From contig RDZG01000080.1 in the NCBI GenBank assembly GCA_004293915.1, positions 1-52,413 of the forward strand: DNA of 52,413 nt, in the 5' to 3' direction. A program made the translations under genes and the position numbers. This document shows positions 1 to 8,383 of this stretch, piece by piece. The stretch is from Bacteroidota bacterium. GTDB taxonomy: Bacteria; Bacteroidota; Bacteroidia; Cytophagales; UBA9547. Numbering within the stretch: the stretch's first letter is position 1; every line of letters begins with the position of its first letter. The notes below the pieces were generated by a model. The model saw only the letters and a list, made by a program, of their open reading frames with translations, was not told the origin of the DNA and did no database searches.

Positions 1-279
1 CGGTATACCCTCTTTTTCCTTGGCACAAAGTTAATTAAAATTTCTTGAAATATTTATATAATTATATTTGGTTTTTAAGACAGTACCTACGGATAGTGGG
101 CAGCAAGTGTAAACAACAAGAATAGCTGGTTAAATCGTATTTTATTGTAATTCTTATACATTATCCAAAAATATAAATTCCAATATTTTTCCTACCTGTT
201 GAAAACTAAATATATTAATCAATGCGAAAGAATATTTTAGACCTTATTTTTGTTCAGTTTCAGATAAAATATACACATT
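1..279. other. Leader region before murA, no gene recognised
   Basis: AT-rich stretch with no convincing reading frame on either strand. A possible -7 box of the Bacteroidota type (TATTTTTG, 245-252) lies 27 bases before the murA ATG, but I see no good -33 partner at the right distance. Confidence 0.4.
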
Positions 280-1589
280 ATGGCTTCATTTGAAGTGCAA
301 GGCGAGGCGGTTTTTCGTTAAAAGGTGAAATAACTCCACAAGGAGCTAAAAATGAGGCACTTGAAGTGCTTTGTGCTCCCTTACTCACATCCGAACCTGT
401 GGTAATCCGCAATGTTCCACAAATTAGGGATGTATTAAAATTAATAGAATTATTACAAGATTTAGGTGTTCATGTAGAAAAACTTAACGATTCTGATTAT
501 CGATTTACAGCAAAAAATGTGAATTTAGCTTATCTCGAAAGCGAAGATTTTCGACAAAAAGGAGGTGCGTTGAGAGGCTCTGTGATGATAATGGGTCCAC
601 TTTTGGGTCGTTTTGGTAAAGCAAAAATGCCAAAACCTGGAGGCGACAAAATTGGCAGACGCAGAATGGACACTCATTTTATTGGTTTTGAAAAACTGGG
701 TGCAAAATTTAATTACGATACCAAAAATAGCTTTTTTGAAATTGATGCATCAAAACTCAAAGGCTGCTATATGTTGCTCGATGAAGCTTCGGTAACAGGA
801 ACAGCAAACATTGTTTTGGCTGCGGTTTTAGCCGAAGGAACCACAACAATTTATAATGCTGCTTGTGAACCGTATTTGCAACAACTTTGCAATATGCTCA
901 ATAGAATGGGAGCAAAAATAGAAGGTGTAGGCTCAAATTTACTGAAAATTCATGGTGTAAAAGAACTTGGAGGCACAGAACATGCTATGCTTCCTGATAT
1001 GATTGAAATTGGTAGTTTTATTGGCTTGGCAGCCATGACTCAATCTGAAATTACCATCAAAAACGCGAGGGTTGATATGCTAGGACAGATTCCTGATATT
1101 TTTCGCAAACTTGGTATTCAGTTAGAAATCAGAGGCGATGATATCTATGTTCCAAAACAAACAAAATACCAACTCGAAACCTTTATAGATGGCTCATCGC
1201 TAACTATTTCTGACGCTCCTTGGCCCGGATTTACTCCCGATTTAATAAGTATAGTCTTGGTAACTGCTATTCAAGCTAAAGGTACGGTGTTGATTCACCA
1301 AAAAATGTTTGAAAGTAGGTTGTTTTTTGTTGATAAATTGATAGATATGGGAGCTCAAATTATACTTTGCGATCCGCACAGAGCTACTGTAATTGGTTTG
1401 AACCGAGAAAATAATTTACGTGGAATTACTATGACATCGCCAGACATTCGTGCAGGAGTGGCATTACTTATTGCAGCTATGTCAGCTGATGGTACAAGCA
1501 TTATTCATAATATCGAACAAATCGACAGAGGTTACCAGTTTATAGACACTCGTTTGAATAACTTAGGAGCAAAAATCAAGCGACTATAA
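280..1589 (+). CDS. murA: UDP-N-acetylglucosamine 1-carboxyvinyltransferase with apparent frameshift near the N-terminus
   Basis: MurA transfers enolpyruvate from PEP to UDP-GlcNAc, the first committed step of peptidoglycan synthesis, in the cytoplasm. The EPSP-synthase fold is recognisable throughout: the QGAKNEAL motif with the Lys-Asn pair is encoded just after position 339, PGGDKIGRRR at about 636-665, and DIRAGVALL near the end carries the conserved Arg. The natural start is the ATG at 280 (MASFEVQG), but that frame stops at 319. The sequence GGCGAGGCGG at 301-310 looks like a 5-base near-duplication. Removing five bases joins MASFEVQG to GFSLKGEITPQGAKNEAL and gives a full-length enzyme of about 435 residues. 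The uninterrupted downstream frame covers roughly 306-1589. The catalytic loop has Asp (codon 645-647) where E. coli has Cys115. The gene is normally essential, so a base-call error or an alternative start must be considered. Confidence 0.88.
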
Positions 1590-1627
1590 TAATTATATTT
1601 TCTACACATTTGAAAGAAAATATATGG

Positions 1628-1648
1628 AAAATATAAAATTTATATTTT
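1628..1648. repeat. AT-only palindrome between murA and uxaA
   Basis: Two perfect 10-base arms (AAAATATAAA and its complement) around one central base, 19 bases before the uxaA start. It could be a weak processing or termination structure, or chance in AT-rich DNA. Confidence 0.3.
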
Positions 1649-1666
1649 AAAAAAATAAATTTTCCT

Positions 1667-3307
1667 ATGAATACGATTCTCAAAATACATGCTTCTGATG
1701 ATATGATTGTTGCTTTGCAAGATTTGCAAAAAGGACAAACTTTTAATTTTGAAGGTGTAGATTATGAATTGCAAGATAATATTCCAGCAAAGCATAAATT
1801 TGCTACCAAATATTTCGCTATTGACGAACAATTAAAAATGTATGGCGTGGTGGTTGGAAAAGCCTCAAAAGAAATCAAAAAAGGGGGACTTATTCATACA
1901 GATAATCTTAAACACGCATCAGAAGATTATGCTATTGAAAAAAAGAAACCGTATAATTGGTCTGCTCCAGACGCTTCAACATTTAAAAATAAAACTTTTT
2001 TAGGATATCATAGAACCGATGGCAGTGTTGGTACAGCAAATTATTGGTTGTACATACCAACTGTATTTTGCGAAAATCGCAATCTTGAAATAATCAAAGA
2101 AGCTTTTTATCAAGAATTAGGCTATGCTCAACCTGATAAATACAAGAATTTCACAAAAGATTTAGTAAATTCTTTTATTAAAAAGGAAAATATAAACGAG
2201 ATTACTTTTCAATCAAAAATTGAACATCCAAAATCCAAGATATTTGAAAATATTGATGGCATAAAATTTCTTACACATCAAGGAGGCTGTGGAGGTACAC
2301 GACAAGATTCTGCAATTTTAAGTAAACTTTTGGCTGCATATGCCGACCATCCAAATGTTTGCGGCATTACAATAATGAACCTTGGTTGCGAGCATTTGCA
2401 AACTGAATCGCTTAAAAAAGACATATTCGACCGCAATCCACATTTCGATAAACCAATTCTGAGCTTTAGCCAACAAAAAGGAGGAACCGAAGAAACAATA
2501 GTTTCAGAAGCCATTAAACAAACATTTATACATTTGATTGAGGCAAATAAAATAGTGCGAAAAACAGCTTCTATTTCTCATATAAAAATGGGTGTTAAAT
2601 GTGGTGGTAGCGATGGTTTTTCGGGCATATCAGCCAATCCAGCATTGGGTTATGCTGCTGATTTGCTAGTTGCATGTGGAGGAACCGTAATGATGGCAGA
2701 ATTTCCCGAATTAAACGGTGTTGAACAAGAAATGGTGGATAGATGTGTAAGCACAGAAATTGCCAATAAATTTATACACTTAATGCGTAGCTATTCGGCT
2801 CAGGCAGAAGCAGTTGGTAGCGGATTTTACATGAATCCATCGCCTGGCAATATAAAAGATGGTTTGATTACAGATGCCATAAAATCATGTGGAGCTGCTC
2901 GAAAAGGAGGTTTTTCTCCCGTTACAGAAGTTTTGGATTATACAGAAAAAAGCACAAAAAATGGACTTAATCTTGTTTGCACTCCTGGCAACGATGTAGA
3001 AGCAACAACAGGAAAAACGGCTTCTGGAGCTAATGTTATTTGTTTTACAACAGGTTTAGGCACTCCAACAGGCAATCCAATCTGCCCTGTAATAAAAATT
3101 AGCACTAATAATGCTTTAGCAGAACGTATGCCAGATATTATAGACATAAACTCAGGAAGTATAATTACTGGAGAAAAATCAATTACTCAGATGGGAGAAG
3201 AAATATTAGAATTTGTACTCAAAGTTGCATCTGGAGAAGTTATTCCAAAATCCGTATTGCTTGGTCAAGACGATTTTATACCTTGGAAAAGAGGCGTTAG
3301 TTTATAA
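1667..3307 (+). CDS. uxaA: Altronate dehydratase (UxaA family)
   Basis: Predicted to dehydrate D-altronate to 2-keto-3-deoxygluconate in galacturonate catabolism. At 546 residues it has the two-part layout of the family in one chain: an N-terminal SAF-like domain (about residues 1-90) and a large GD/AH-type catalytic domain. Recognisable blocks are GYHRTDGSVGTANYW, THQGGCGGTRQDS and GVKCGGSDGFSGISANP; the Cys and His residues there are typical of the metal centre. It starts 77 bases after murA on the same strand. No other uronate-pathway gene is adjacent, although a sugar kinase lies about 11 kb away. Galactarate dehydratase is the main alternative within the superfamily, but length and motifs favour UxaA. 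Confidence 0.85.
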   Translation: MNTILKIHASDDMIVALQDLQKGQTFNFEGVDYELQDNIPAKHKFATKYFAIDEQLKMYGVVVGKASKEIKKGGLIHTDNLKHASEDYAIEKKKPYNWSAPDASTFKNKTFLGYHRTDGSVGTANYWLYIPTVFCENRNLEIIKEAFYQELGYAQPDKYKNFTKDLVNSFIKKENINEITFQSKIEHPKSKIFENIDGIKFLTHQGGCGGTRQDSAILSKLLAAYADHPNVCGITIMNLGCEHLQTESLKKDIFDRNPHFDKPILSFSQQKGGTEETIVSEAIKQTFIHLIEANKIVRKTASISHIKMGVKCGGSDGFSGISANPALGYAADLLVACGGTVMMAEFPELNGVEQEMVDRCVSTEIANKFIHLMRSYSAQAEAVGSGFYMNPSPGNIKDGLITDAIKSCGAARKGGFSPVTEVLDYTEKSTKNGLNLVCTPGNDVEATTGKTASGANVICFTTGLGTPTGNPICPVIKISTNNALAERMPDIIDINSGSIITGEKSITQMGEEILEFVLKVASGEVIPKSVLLGQDDFIPWKRGVSL

Positions 3308-3419
3308 TAATGTTTTAAAAAAGGTAGATCCAATTCATATTTCTTGGTGTTTAAATTATGTTGTAAAATTCAGAATAGAAAAACACAAAAATTTGACTTA
3401 GGTCATATAATGGTATTGA

Positions 3420-3989
3420 TTAAATTTTGGCTCTTATTCTACTTAATGTTTCCAAAGAAATGCCAAGGTAGGAAGCGATAATAGTAAGCGGAATGGTTTG
3501 AACGATATGTGGACTTTTATTAAAAATGTTTAAGTAACGTTCCGTAGCAGACATCGTATGAAATTGAAACAATCTATTTTCAACCCACATGCCATAATAT
3601 TCGGCAAGCATTAAATCCAAGGATAACAATTTCTGATGTTTTGCTTTAGCATCTTGAAATGCCTGGTAATGAGTTATCGAAACAGTAACATCAGTCAGGG
3701 CTTCTATAAACTCTCTGCTGGGCTGTTGTAAGGTGTAGCTATCGAACGAAATGGCTAAATCATTTTCAAAATAGAGTTCGGTTGTTATTTCTTTACCATC
3801 ATTCAAATAATATTTACGAGCAATGCCGCTAATGAGTAAATAACTTTTTCCGCAGATTTCATTTTGACGTAAAAGCAAATCGCCTTTTTTATATTTTTTT
3901 TCTGATGAAATACTTTGTAAGGCACTCAAAGTATCATTATCAAGAGCCTTAATGTAATTGTTTATTTTCTCAATGTATGATGTCATCAA
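3420..3989 (-). CDS. Crp/Fnr-family transcriptional regulator
   Basis: This 189-residue protein has an N-terminal cyclic-nucleotide-binding-type beta-roll (about residues 15-120, including KKGDLLLRQNEICGKSYLLISG) and a C-terminal helix-turn-helix ending TIIASYLGISLETLSRIRAKI. Bacteroidota genomes carry many such short Crp-like regulators, usually of unknown ligand. The residues that bind cAMP in E. coli Crp are not evident, so the effector is open. The gene converges with uxaA and is followed at its 5' side by the palindrome-rich cassette flank. No partner gene identifies its regulon. Confidence 0.85.
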   Translation of the reverse strand: MMTSYIEKINNYIKALDNDTLSALQSISSEKKYKKGDLLLRQNEICGKSYLLISGIARKYYLNDGKEITTELYFENDLAISFDSYTLQQPSREFIEALTDVTVSITHYQAFQDAKAKHQKLLSLDLMLAEYYGMWVENRLFQFHTMSATERYLNIFNKSPHIVQTIPLTIIASYLGISLETLSRIRAKI

Positions 3990-4023
3990 TTGTTTTGTTT
4001 TTTCGGTTTAGAATAGCCGATAC

Positions 4024-4152
4024 GGTTTGCAGCTTGGCGATGGCGGGGTTTATTAGCACTAAACTTTATTCGGAGAACTGAACTTCCACCTTGCACCAAT
4101 GTGTCTGCGAAGCACGGAACCCCCGCTATCGCAAACCCCTTGTTAGCGGCTG
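4024..4152. repeat. Cassette-flank inverted repeat (right side of two-gene cassette)
   Basis: Noticeably more GC-rich than its surroundings. GCGATGGCGGGGTT near 4038 pairs imperfectly with AACCCCCGCTATCGC near 4122, with outer GGTTTGC/GCAAACC extending the stem; about 70 bases separate the arms. It ends in TTGTTAGCGGCTGCC, a motif recurring inverted at about 5103-5116. A minus-strand open frame crosses it (3986-4210) but resembles no protein. I read it as noncoding boundary DNA. It resembles integron attC sites in having a long imperfect stem, yet I do not see canonical attC core sites. Confidence 0.5.
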
Positions 4153-4220
4153 CCTTGCTGTCTGTCCGAAGTTCTGGCGTTAAAAGTTTGAGAAAGATGT
4201 ATGAACTCATTGGTGATTAT

Positions 4221-4658
4221 TTATGTAGTCGCAGGTTTTTTATTAAACCACTCTCTTGCTTTTGGATAAAGAATTGTCGCAAAAGAACCTGCTACAATTA
4301 AAACTACACCAGCAGTAATTAGTAGTGTCGTCTTGGTTGAAACGTCCCCATCTTTTACCTGAAGCTCGTTACCCATCATCTCCGTTGCAATACCAATAAT
4401 TAGTGAACCCACAATGTTTATTGCTGCTGAGATAACTGAAACAAATGGAGCTGTCTTCAAATACTCATTTTCTGCTTTTAGTTCTTGGATGCCCCTTTCT
4501 TTATTTCTGTTCTCTGTCGCAATTAAGTTATGCTGGTTGATGAGCTGTCTTATTGCAATGATGTTGCCCTTGAGTTCGTCAGCAGTAATTTCCGTTATAC
4601 CGCCACCCTCATAAATTATTGAAGCGTCAATTTGAGTTGCTGTAATTTTATTAGCCAT
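4221..4658 (-). CDS. Unknown membrane protein with coiled coil and two transmembrane segments
   Basis: Not recognised. The 145-residue chain begins with a soluble portion (MANKITATQIDASIIYEGGG), then a probable coiled coil (about residues 28-68, rich in Glu, Lys, Asn and Leu). A hydrophobic segment follows at about 73-95 (VSVISAAINIVGSLIIGIA), a short polar loop, and a second hydrophobic segment at about 111-131 (LLITAGVVLIVAGSFATIL), then a basic tail. There is no signal peptide. Its start overlaps the end of the upstream minus-strand gene by 8 bases, so the two are almost certainly co-expressed. Both lie between two palindrome-rich flanks, suggesting one transferable unit. A membrane-anchored sensor or effector is possible but unproven. 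Confidence 0.7.
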   Translation of the reverse strand: MANKITATQIDASIIYEGGGITEITADELKGNIIAIRQLINQHNLIATENRNKERGIQELKAENEYLKTAPFVSVISAAINIVGSLIIGIATEMMGNELQVKDGDVSTKTTLLITAGVVLIVAGSFATILYPKAREWFNKKPATT

Positions 4659-5019
4659 TGTTGCCTCCTTCTTTTTGTTTTAACAACCAACTATAATGAA
4701 GCAACTTTCCTGCATCGTCAGCCAATGAGTAAACTCTAAAATTCAGATACAGTATTTTCTCGCCAATTGTCCCGACTTGAATAGGAACTCTGTTGCCCAA
4801 GCCAAGTGAGTTGTTGAAATTTACAAACTCAATCGTCAATGTTTTGTCGTTGGGTTGGTGTTGCGATAGTTTATGCTCAGGTTGTTCCTTGTTTGTTTTG
4901 AAAACGATTTCAAAAATAAGGTCCTCAATAAAAAACTTTATTTCCTCGTTTACATTACCAACAACTGTCCCGGAAGAATACACTTCGTATTGTCCGATGT
5001 TAATTTTAATTGGTGTCAT
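4651..5019 (-). CDS. Unknown small soluble protein, possibly DUF6864-like
   Basis: The 122-residue protein has no signal peptide or membrane segment. Its pattern of alternating hydrophobic stretches (KINIGQYEVYSSGTVVG, IEDLIFEIVFKT, TLTIEFVNFNNSLGLGN, ILYLNFRVYSLADD) predicts a mostly beta fold. From memory it resembles the family called DUF6864, with the features SSGTVV, NFNNSLGLGN and a final HYSW; I cannot confirm this. It is first in a two-gene unit and overlaps the coiled-coil membrane protein by 8 bases, which suggests translational coupling. No function can be assigned. Confidence 0.7.
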   Translation of the reverse strand: MTPIKINIGQYEVYSSGTVVGNVNEEIKFFIEDLIFEIVFKTNKEQPEHKLSQHQPNDKTLTIEFVNFNNSLGLGNRVPIQVGTIGEKILYLNFRVYSLADDAGKLLHYSWLLKQKEGGNNG

Positions 5020-5091
5020 TTTTACTATTTATATTTATCTAATTCTTGTTTGTCAAAGTTCGTTTTTAATTCTAACGGCTCAAAGTCGCAC

Positions 5092-5149
5092 TGTCGGCAT
5101 AAGGTTGCCGCTAACATTATTAATCACGCAACTTTTACCCAAAAGTTGC
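5092..5149. repeat. Cassette-flank sequence and hairpin (left side)
   Basis: Contains GGTTGCCGCTAAC (5103-5115), the inverted counterpart of the motif at the other end of the two-gene cassette, followed by a hairpin with perfect 9-base arms GCAACTTTT/AAAAGTTGC (5128-5136, 5141-5149). It lies upstream of the minus-strand gene pair. Confidence 0.5.
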
Positions 5150-5458
5150 GGCTATTTTCAATATATCTGCTAAAATAATAGTATAATTTCCAAAGATTTA
5201 CACGATTATTAAAATATTTTTTCAAATTTTAGTTTAGCATACTCGAATTTCAAAAAAAAGTATTTTTTGCGTGATGTATTTTGGCATAATATATCATTTT
5301 TACCTTAATTTATTACGTCTATACCTCCAAAAATAAGGAATAACCGCAACTTTTATAAAATGTGTTGTAATTACTTTATTGTAGTGTTTTTTAAAATCAA
5401 GATAATTATTACACTCCTGTGAAGCCCTGTTACTAAAGCCTTGTGTGGGTTGCTATAC
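5150..5458. other. AT-rich intergenic stretch
   Basis: No gene or clear structure. Short echoes of the flank sequence occur (for example ACCGCAACTTTTAT near 5345), suggesting decayed copies of the same kind of element. Confidence 0.35.
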
Positions 5459-5689
5459 CGTTCCGTGATGTCTAGCAACCGTTCTGTTATGTCTAGCAAT
5501 CGTTCCGTGACGTCTAGCAACCGTTCCGTGACGTCTAGCAACCGTTCCGTGATGTCTAGCAGTCATTGCTAGACGTCTAGCAATCGTTCCATGATGTCTA
5601 GCAATCGTTCCGTGATGTCTAGCAGTCATTGCTAGACGTCTAGCAGCCGTTTCGTGATGTCTAGCAACCGTTCCGTGATGTCTAGCAAT
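5459..5689. repeat. Tandem repeat of 21 bp, eleven units
   Basis: Eleven contiguous 21-base units with consensus CGTTCCGTGATGTCTAGCAAC, starting at 5459 and every 21 bases after, then a partial unit. Most units differ by one or two bases. Two units (5564-5584 and 5627-5647) are a distinct type, CATTGCTAGACGTCTAGC..., creating perfect palindromes of 20 bases (5565-5584) and 16 bases (5630-5645). The unit length is a multiple of three, and one frame would read SVMSSNR repeats, but the variant units introduce stop codons, so it is not one gene. It lies about 200 bases upstream of purB. Confidence 0.9.
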
Positions 5690-5845
5690 CGTTACTACAA
5701 AAATTATTTACAGCATTTTTTGCATCTAAACACAGTAAGCATTTCAATTTTTCAAAAACACATTCATAACACTTGGCAATCCAATTCGCCTAATATTGAT
5801 TACAATTCACTGAAAACTAATCTATTTCAAATAAAAGTTTTGAAC

Positions 5846-5853
5846 TATATTTG
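5846..5853 (+). promoter_or_regulatory. Probable purB promoter -7 box
   Basis: TATATTTG matches the TAnnTTTG box of Bacteroidota housekeeping promoters and lies 33 bases before the purB ATG. The expected TTTG element further upstream is poor. Confidence 0.45.
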
Positions 5854-5886
5854 CAACCTTTTTAGGATAAAACAGATTAAAAAATC

Positions 5887-7236
5887 ATGGAATTGAATGC
5901 CCTTTCTGCCATTTCGCCAATCGATGGCAGGTATAGAAAAAACACATATAGCCTTGCTGCTTATTATTCGGAATATGCACTCATAAAATACAGAGTAGCG
6001 GTAGAAATCGAATATTTTATTGCTTTGTGCGAATTGGGTGTGCCTCCTCTCCAAGATATCGACAAAAAACTTTATCCTCAAATTTGGCAAATTGCTACTG
6101 GTTTTGACGAAAAATCGGCTAACTATATCAAAGAAAAAGAAAAAACGACCAACCACGATGTAAAAGCGGTTGAATATTATGTAAAAGCTGAACTTGAAAA
6201 AATTGGTTTGGCACAATACATTGAGTTTGTGCATTTTGGATTGACTTCGCAGGATATAAATAATACTGCCATTCCGCTTTTGATTCGCGACAGTGTTGAA
6301 AACGAAATTTTGCCAAAACTAACCGAAGTTTTAACGGTTTTGAAAAAAATGGCTCGCGATTGGATGGAAACTCCCATGTTGGCACGCACACACGGACAGC
6401 CCGCCTCGCCTACTCGATTGGGAAAAGAATTTATGGTTTTTGTAGAAAGGCTCGAATCGCAGATGTCGTATATCCGAAGAATTCCGTATTCGGCAAAATT
6501 TGGTGGTGCAACAGGCAATTTCAATGCGCATCATGTGGCGTTTCCAGAAGTTGATTGGATTACGTTTGCCGACCGTTTTATAAACGAAAAATTGAGGTTG
6601 CACCGCAGCAAATACACCACTCAAATCGAACATTACGACAACACAGCCGCTCTTTGTGATGTATTTAAGCGTATTTCTACTATTTTAATAGATTTTGACA
6701 GAGATATTTGGCAATATGTTTCGATGGAATATTTCAAACAAAAAGTAAACAAAAACGAAACAGGTTCTTCGGCTATGCCGCACAAAGTAAACCCCATTGA
6801 TTTTGAAAACTCGGAAGGAAACTTGGGAATTGCCATTGCTTTGTTCGAGCATTTTGCGACAAAACTGCCCATCTCTCGCCTCCAAAGAGATTTGACCGAC
6901 AGTACTGTTTTGCGAAACATTGGTATGCCTTTTGCCCATTTGTATATTGCCTTAGAATCTACATTAAAAGGTTTAGGCAAATTGCAACTCAACCAAGCTG
7001 CCATCGACCAAGATTTGGAAAACAATTGGGCTGTGGTTGCCGAAGCCATTCAAACCATTTTGCGTAGAGAAGGCTATCCAAATCCATACGAAACGCTAAA
7101 AGATTTGACCCGAACTGGCGAAAAAATAACCCAAACTACTATTTCTGAATTTATTGATAAACTCGAAACGAGCTATTCAGTAAAAAAAGAACTGAGAGAC
7201 ATCACGCCATTTAATTATATCGGAATTGTAAAATAA
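5887..7236 (+). CDS. purB: Adenylosuccinate lyase
   Basis: Cytoplasmic purine-synthesis enzyme that cleaves SAICAR to AICAR and adenylosuccinate to AMP, releasing fumarate. The 449-residue chain begins MELNALSAISPIDGRY, typical of the E. coli-like PurB type. It carries the fumarase/lyase superfamily signature GSSAMPHKVNP near residue 293, in the flexible loop with the catalytic Ser, and the TSQDINNT and ARTHGQPASPT blocks with the active-site His. It appears full length and intact. Downstream the same strand carries a candidate R-M pair 55 bases later. Confidence 0.97.
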   Translation: MELNALSAISPIDGRYRKNTYSLAAYYSEYALIKYRVAVEIEYFIALCELGVPPLQDIDKKLYPQIWQIATGFDEKSANYIKEKEKTTNHDVKAVEYYVKAELEKIGLAQYIEFVHFGLTSQDINNTAIPLLIRDSVENEILPKLTEVLTVLKKMARDWMETPMLARTHGQPASPTRLGKEFMVFVERLESQMSYIRRIPYSAKFGGATGNFNAHHVAFPEVDWITFADRFINEKLRLHRSKYTTQIEHYDNTAALCDVFKRISTILIDFDRDIWQYVSMEYFKQKVNKNETGSSAMPHKVNPIDFENSEGNLGIAIALFEHFATKLPISRLQRDLTDSTVLRNIGMPFAHLYIALESTLKGLGKLQLNQAAIDQDLENNWAVVAEAIQTILRREGYPNPYETLKDLTRTGEKITQTTISEFIDKLETSYSVKKELRDITPFNYIGIVK

Positions 7237-7291
7237 ACTATGTGTTTGTGCCTAAATATTTTATATAAATAAGCATTTTTATAGTAATTAA

Positions 7292-8383
7292 ATGGAGATA
7301 ACTGGTAAAATTACGGGCATAAAATACAAAGTTCTTTTTACCGAGAACCTGAAAGAAGTTAATATTAAAAATTTTGATATTAATGAAATTCCTTCGTCTT
7401 GTTTACTAAGAAGTAACAAACATACATTTGCAATTTCAAAATGGGTTTCGCCAAAAAGAACACGTTCCTATCCTTTTGAAAGAGTATTTAACACATTGCA
7501 TATTTCAAAAAAAATCACTGTAATTCCTATTGTAAAAGATGAGGGTGAAAAAGGAGATAGAGATTTTATACAATGGGACACAGTTTCACTAATGTCATTA
7601 TTAGATGTTTTTGTAATTTTTTCTTTTTATAAAAATGCTGATAAATCAGGTTTAAAAATTACAAATCAGCAATTCGATAATGAATATGTATTATCAAAAA
7701 TAAAGGAAATTGAACAGTATCATAGTTCAGCATTGCATTGGAATCTGAACGAATTGAACAAGAATTTGCACAAGATTATAGATAAAGTAAAAACATCTTA
7801 TGCAAATATTGAACAAAACACAAAAATAAAACTGCATAATCCAAGCGGGTTAGATAATTTTAAAGAAAAAATCGGTAAAGACGTTTCACTTTTCATGGCT
7901 TTTTCAAGAGATAAAGCACAAAAAGCTCAATCAAGAGAATTTGTTACACAACAACCAAAAGAAAGTTTATCAACACTTTCAAAAGCAAAAATTACAATTA
8001 CAAATTATTTAGGAGGGCAGTATTTTTTAACTGTTGATGAAATAAAAATTGCACAAACCAAAGTACATTTAATAGAAAGTAAGCATAGTAAAAATGCTTT
8101 ATTGCCAAGTAAAGGAGATATTAAAGATGGACTGTTAAAACTAATTTTATATTCTAATCTTTCAGAGATTACAGTAAATGGAAAGAAAATTAAAAGTGAA
8201 GCCATACTCAACTTAACCACTTCAAAACTAAAAGGTTCAATAACAACTTTGAGCACAAAAAAAGAAATTTCAAACTTCTTTAATGAAAATAGTTTTTCAA
8301 CTCAACAAATAAAATTGATTGAAACTATTTTTGCTGAAGCAAAGCTTAATAATTTTATCATTCAAATACAATATTCAAAATGA
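7292..8383 (+). CDS. Candidate type II restriction endonuclease paired with a Dam-like methylase
   Basis: The 363-residue protein has no signal peptide or membrane segments. The strongest functional hint is its partner: it overlaps the adenine methylase gene by four bases (ATGA), the usual arrangement of an R-M operon. In the C-terminal half, LTVDEIKIAQTKVHLIESKHSK (read in two parts: residues 246-257 and 258-267) could supply a PD-(D/E)XK-type centre, with D249 and the E262-S-K264 triplet on a following strand. The N-terminal half has a conserved-looking SPKRTRSYPFERVFNT block (53-68) that could contact DNA. I do not recognise a named restriction-enzyme family, so the nuclease call rests mainly on context plus the ExK motif. 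The target site is unknown. Confidence 0.6.
   Translation: MEITGKITGIKYKVLFTENLKEVNIKNFDINEIPSSCLLRSNKHTFAISKWVSPKRTRSYPFERVFNTLHISKKITVIPIVKDEGEKGDRDFIQWDTVSLMSLLDVFVIFSFYKNADKSGLKITNQQFDNEYVLSKIKEIEQYHSSALHWNLNELNKNLHKIIDKVKTSYANIEQNTKIKLHNPSGLDNFKEKIGKDVSLFMAFSRDKAQKAQSREFVTQQPKESLSTLSKAKITITNYLGGQYFLTVDEIKIAQTKVHLIESKHSKNALLPSKGDIKDGLLKLILYSNLSEITVNGKKIKSEAILNLTTSKLKGSITTLSTKKEISNFFNENSFSTQQIKLIETIFAEAKLNNFIIQIQYSK

Noticed and set aside
3986-4210. Minus-strand 74-residue open frame next to the Crp-like gene
   Set aside because: It runs through the long imperfect inverted repeat and resembles no protein; the sequence is better explained as flank DNA.
4024-5149. Integron cassette with attC sites
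   Set aside because: Canonical core sites and an integrase were not found; kept only as an analogy.
5459-5689. CRISPR array
   Set aside because: Units of 21 bases are directly adjacent with no spacers, and no cas genes occur in the window.
5654-5896. Reading frame starting in the 21-bp repeats (MMSSNRSVMSSNR...)
   Set aside because: The protein-like repeat comes from the DNA repeat; the same frame has stop codons in earlier units, and the rest overlaps the purB leader.
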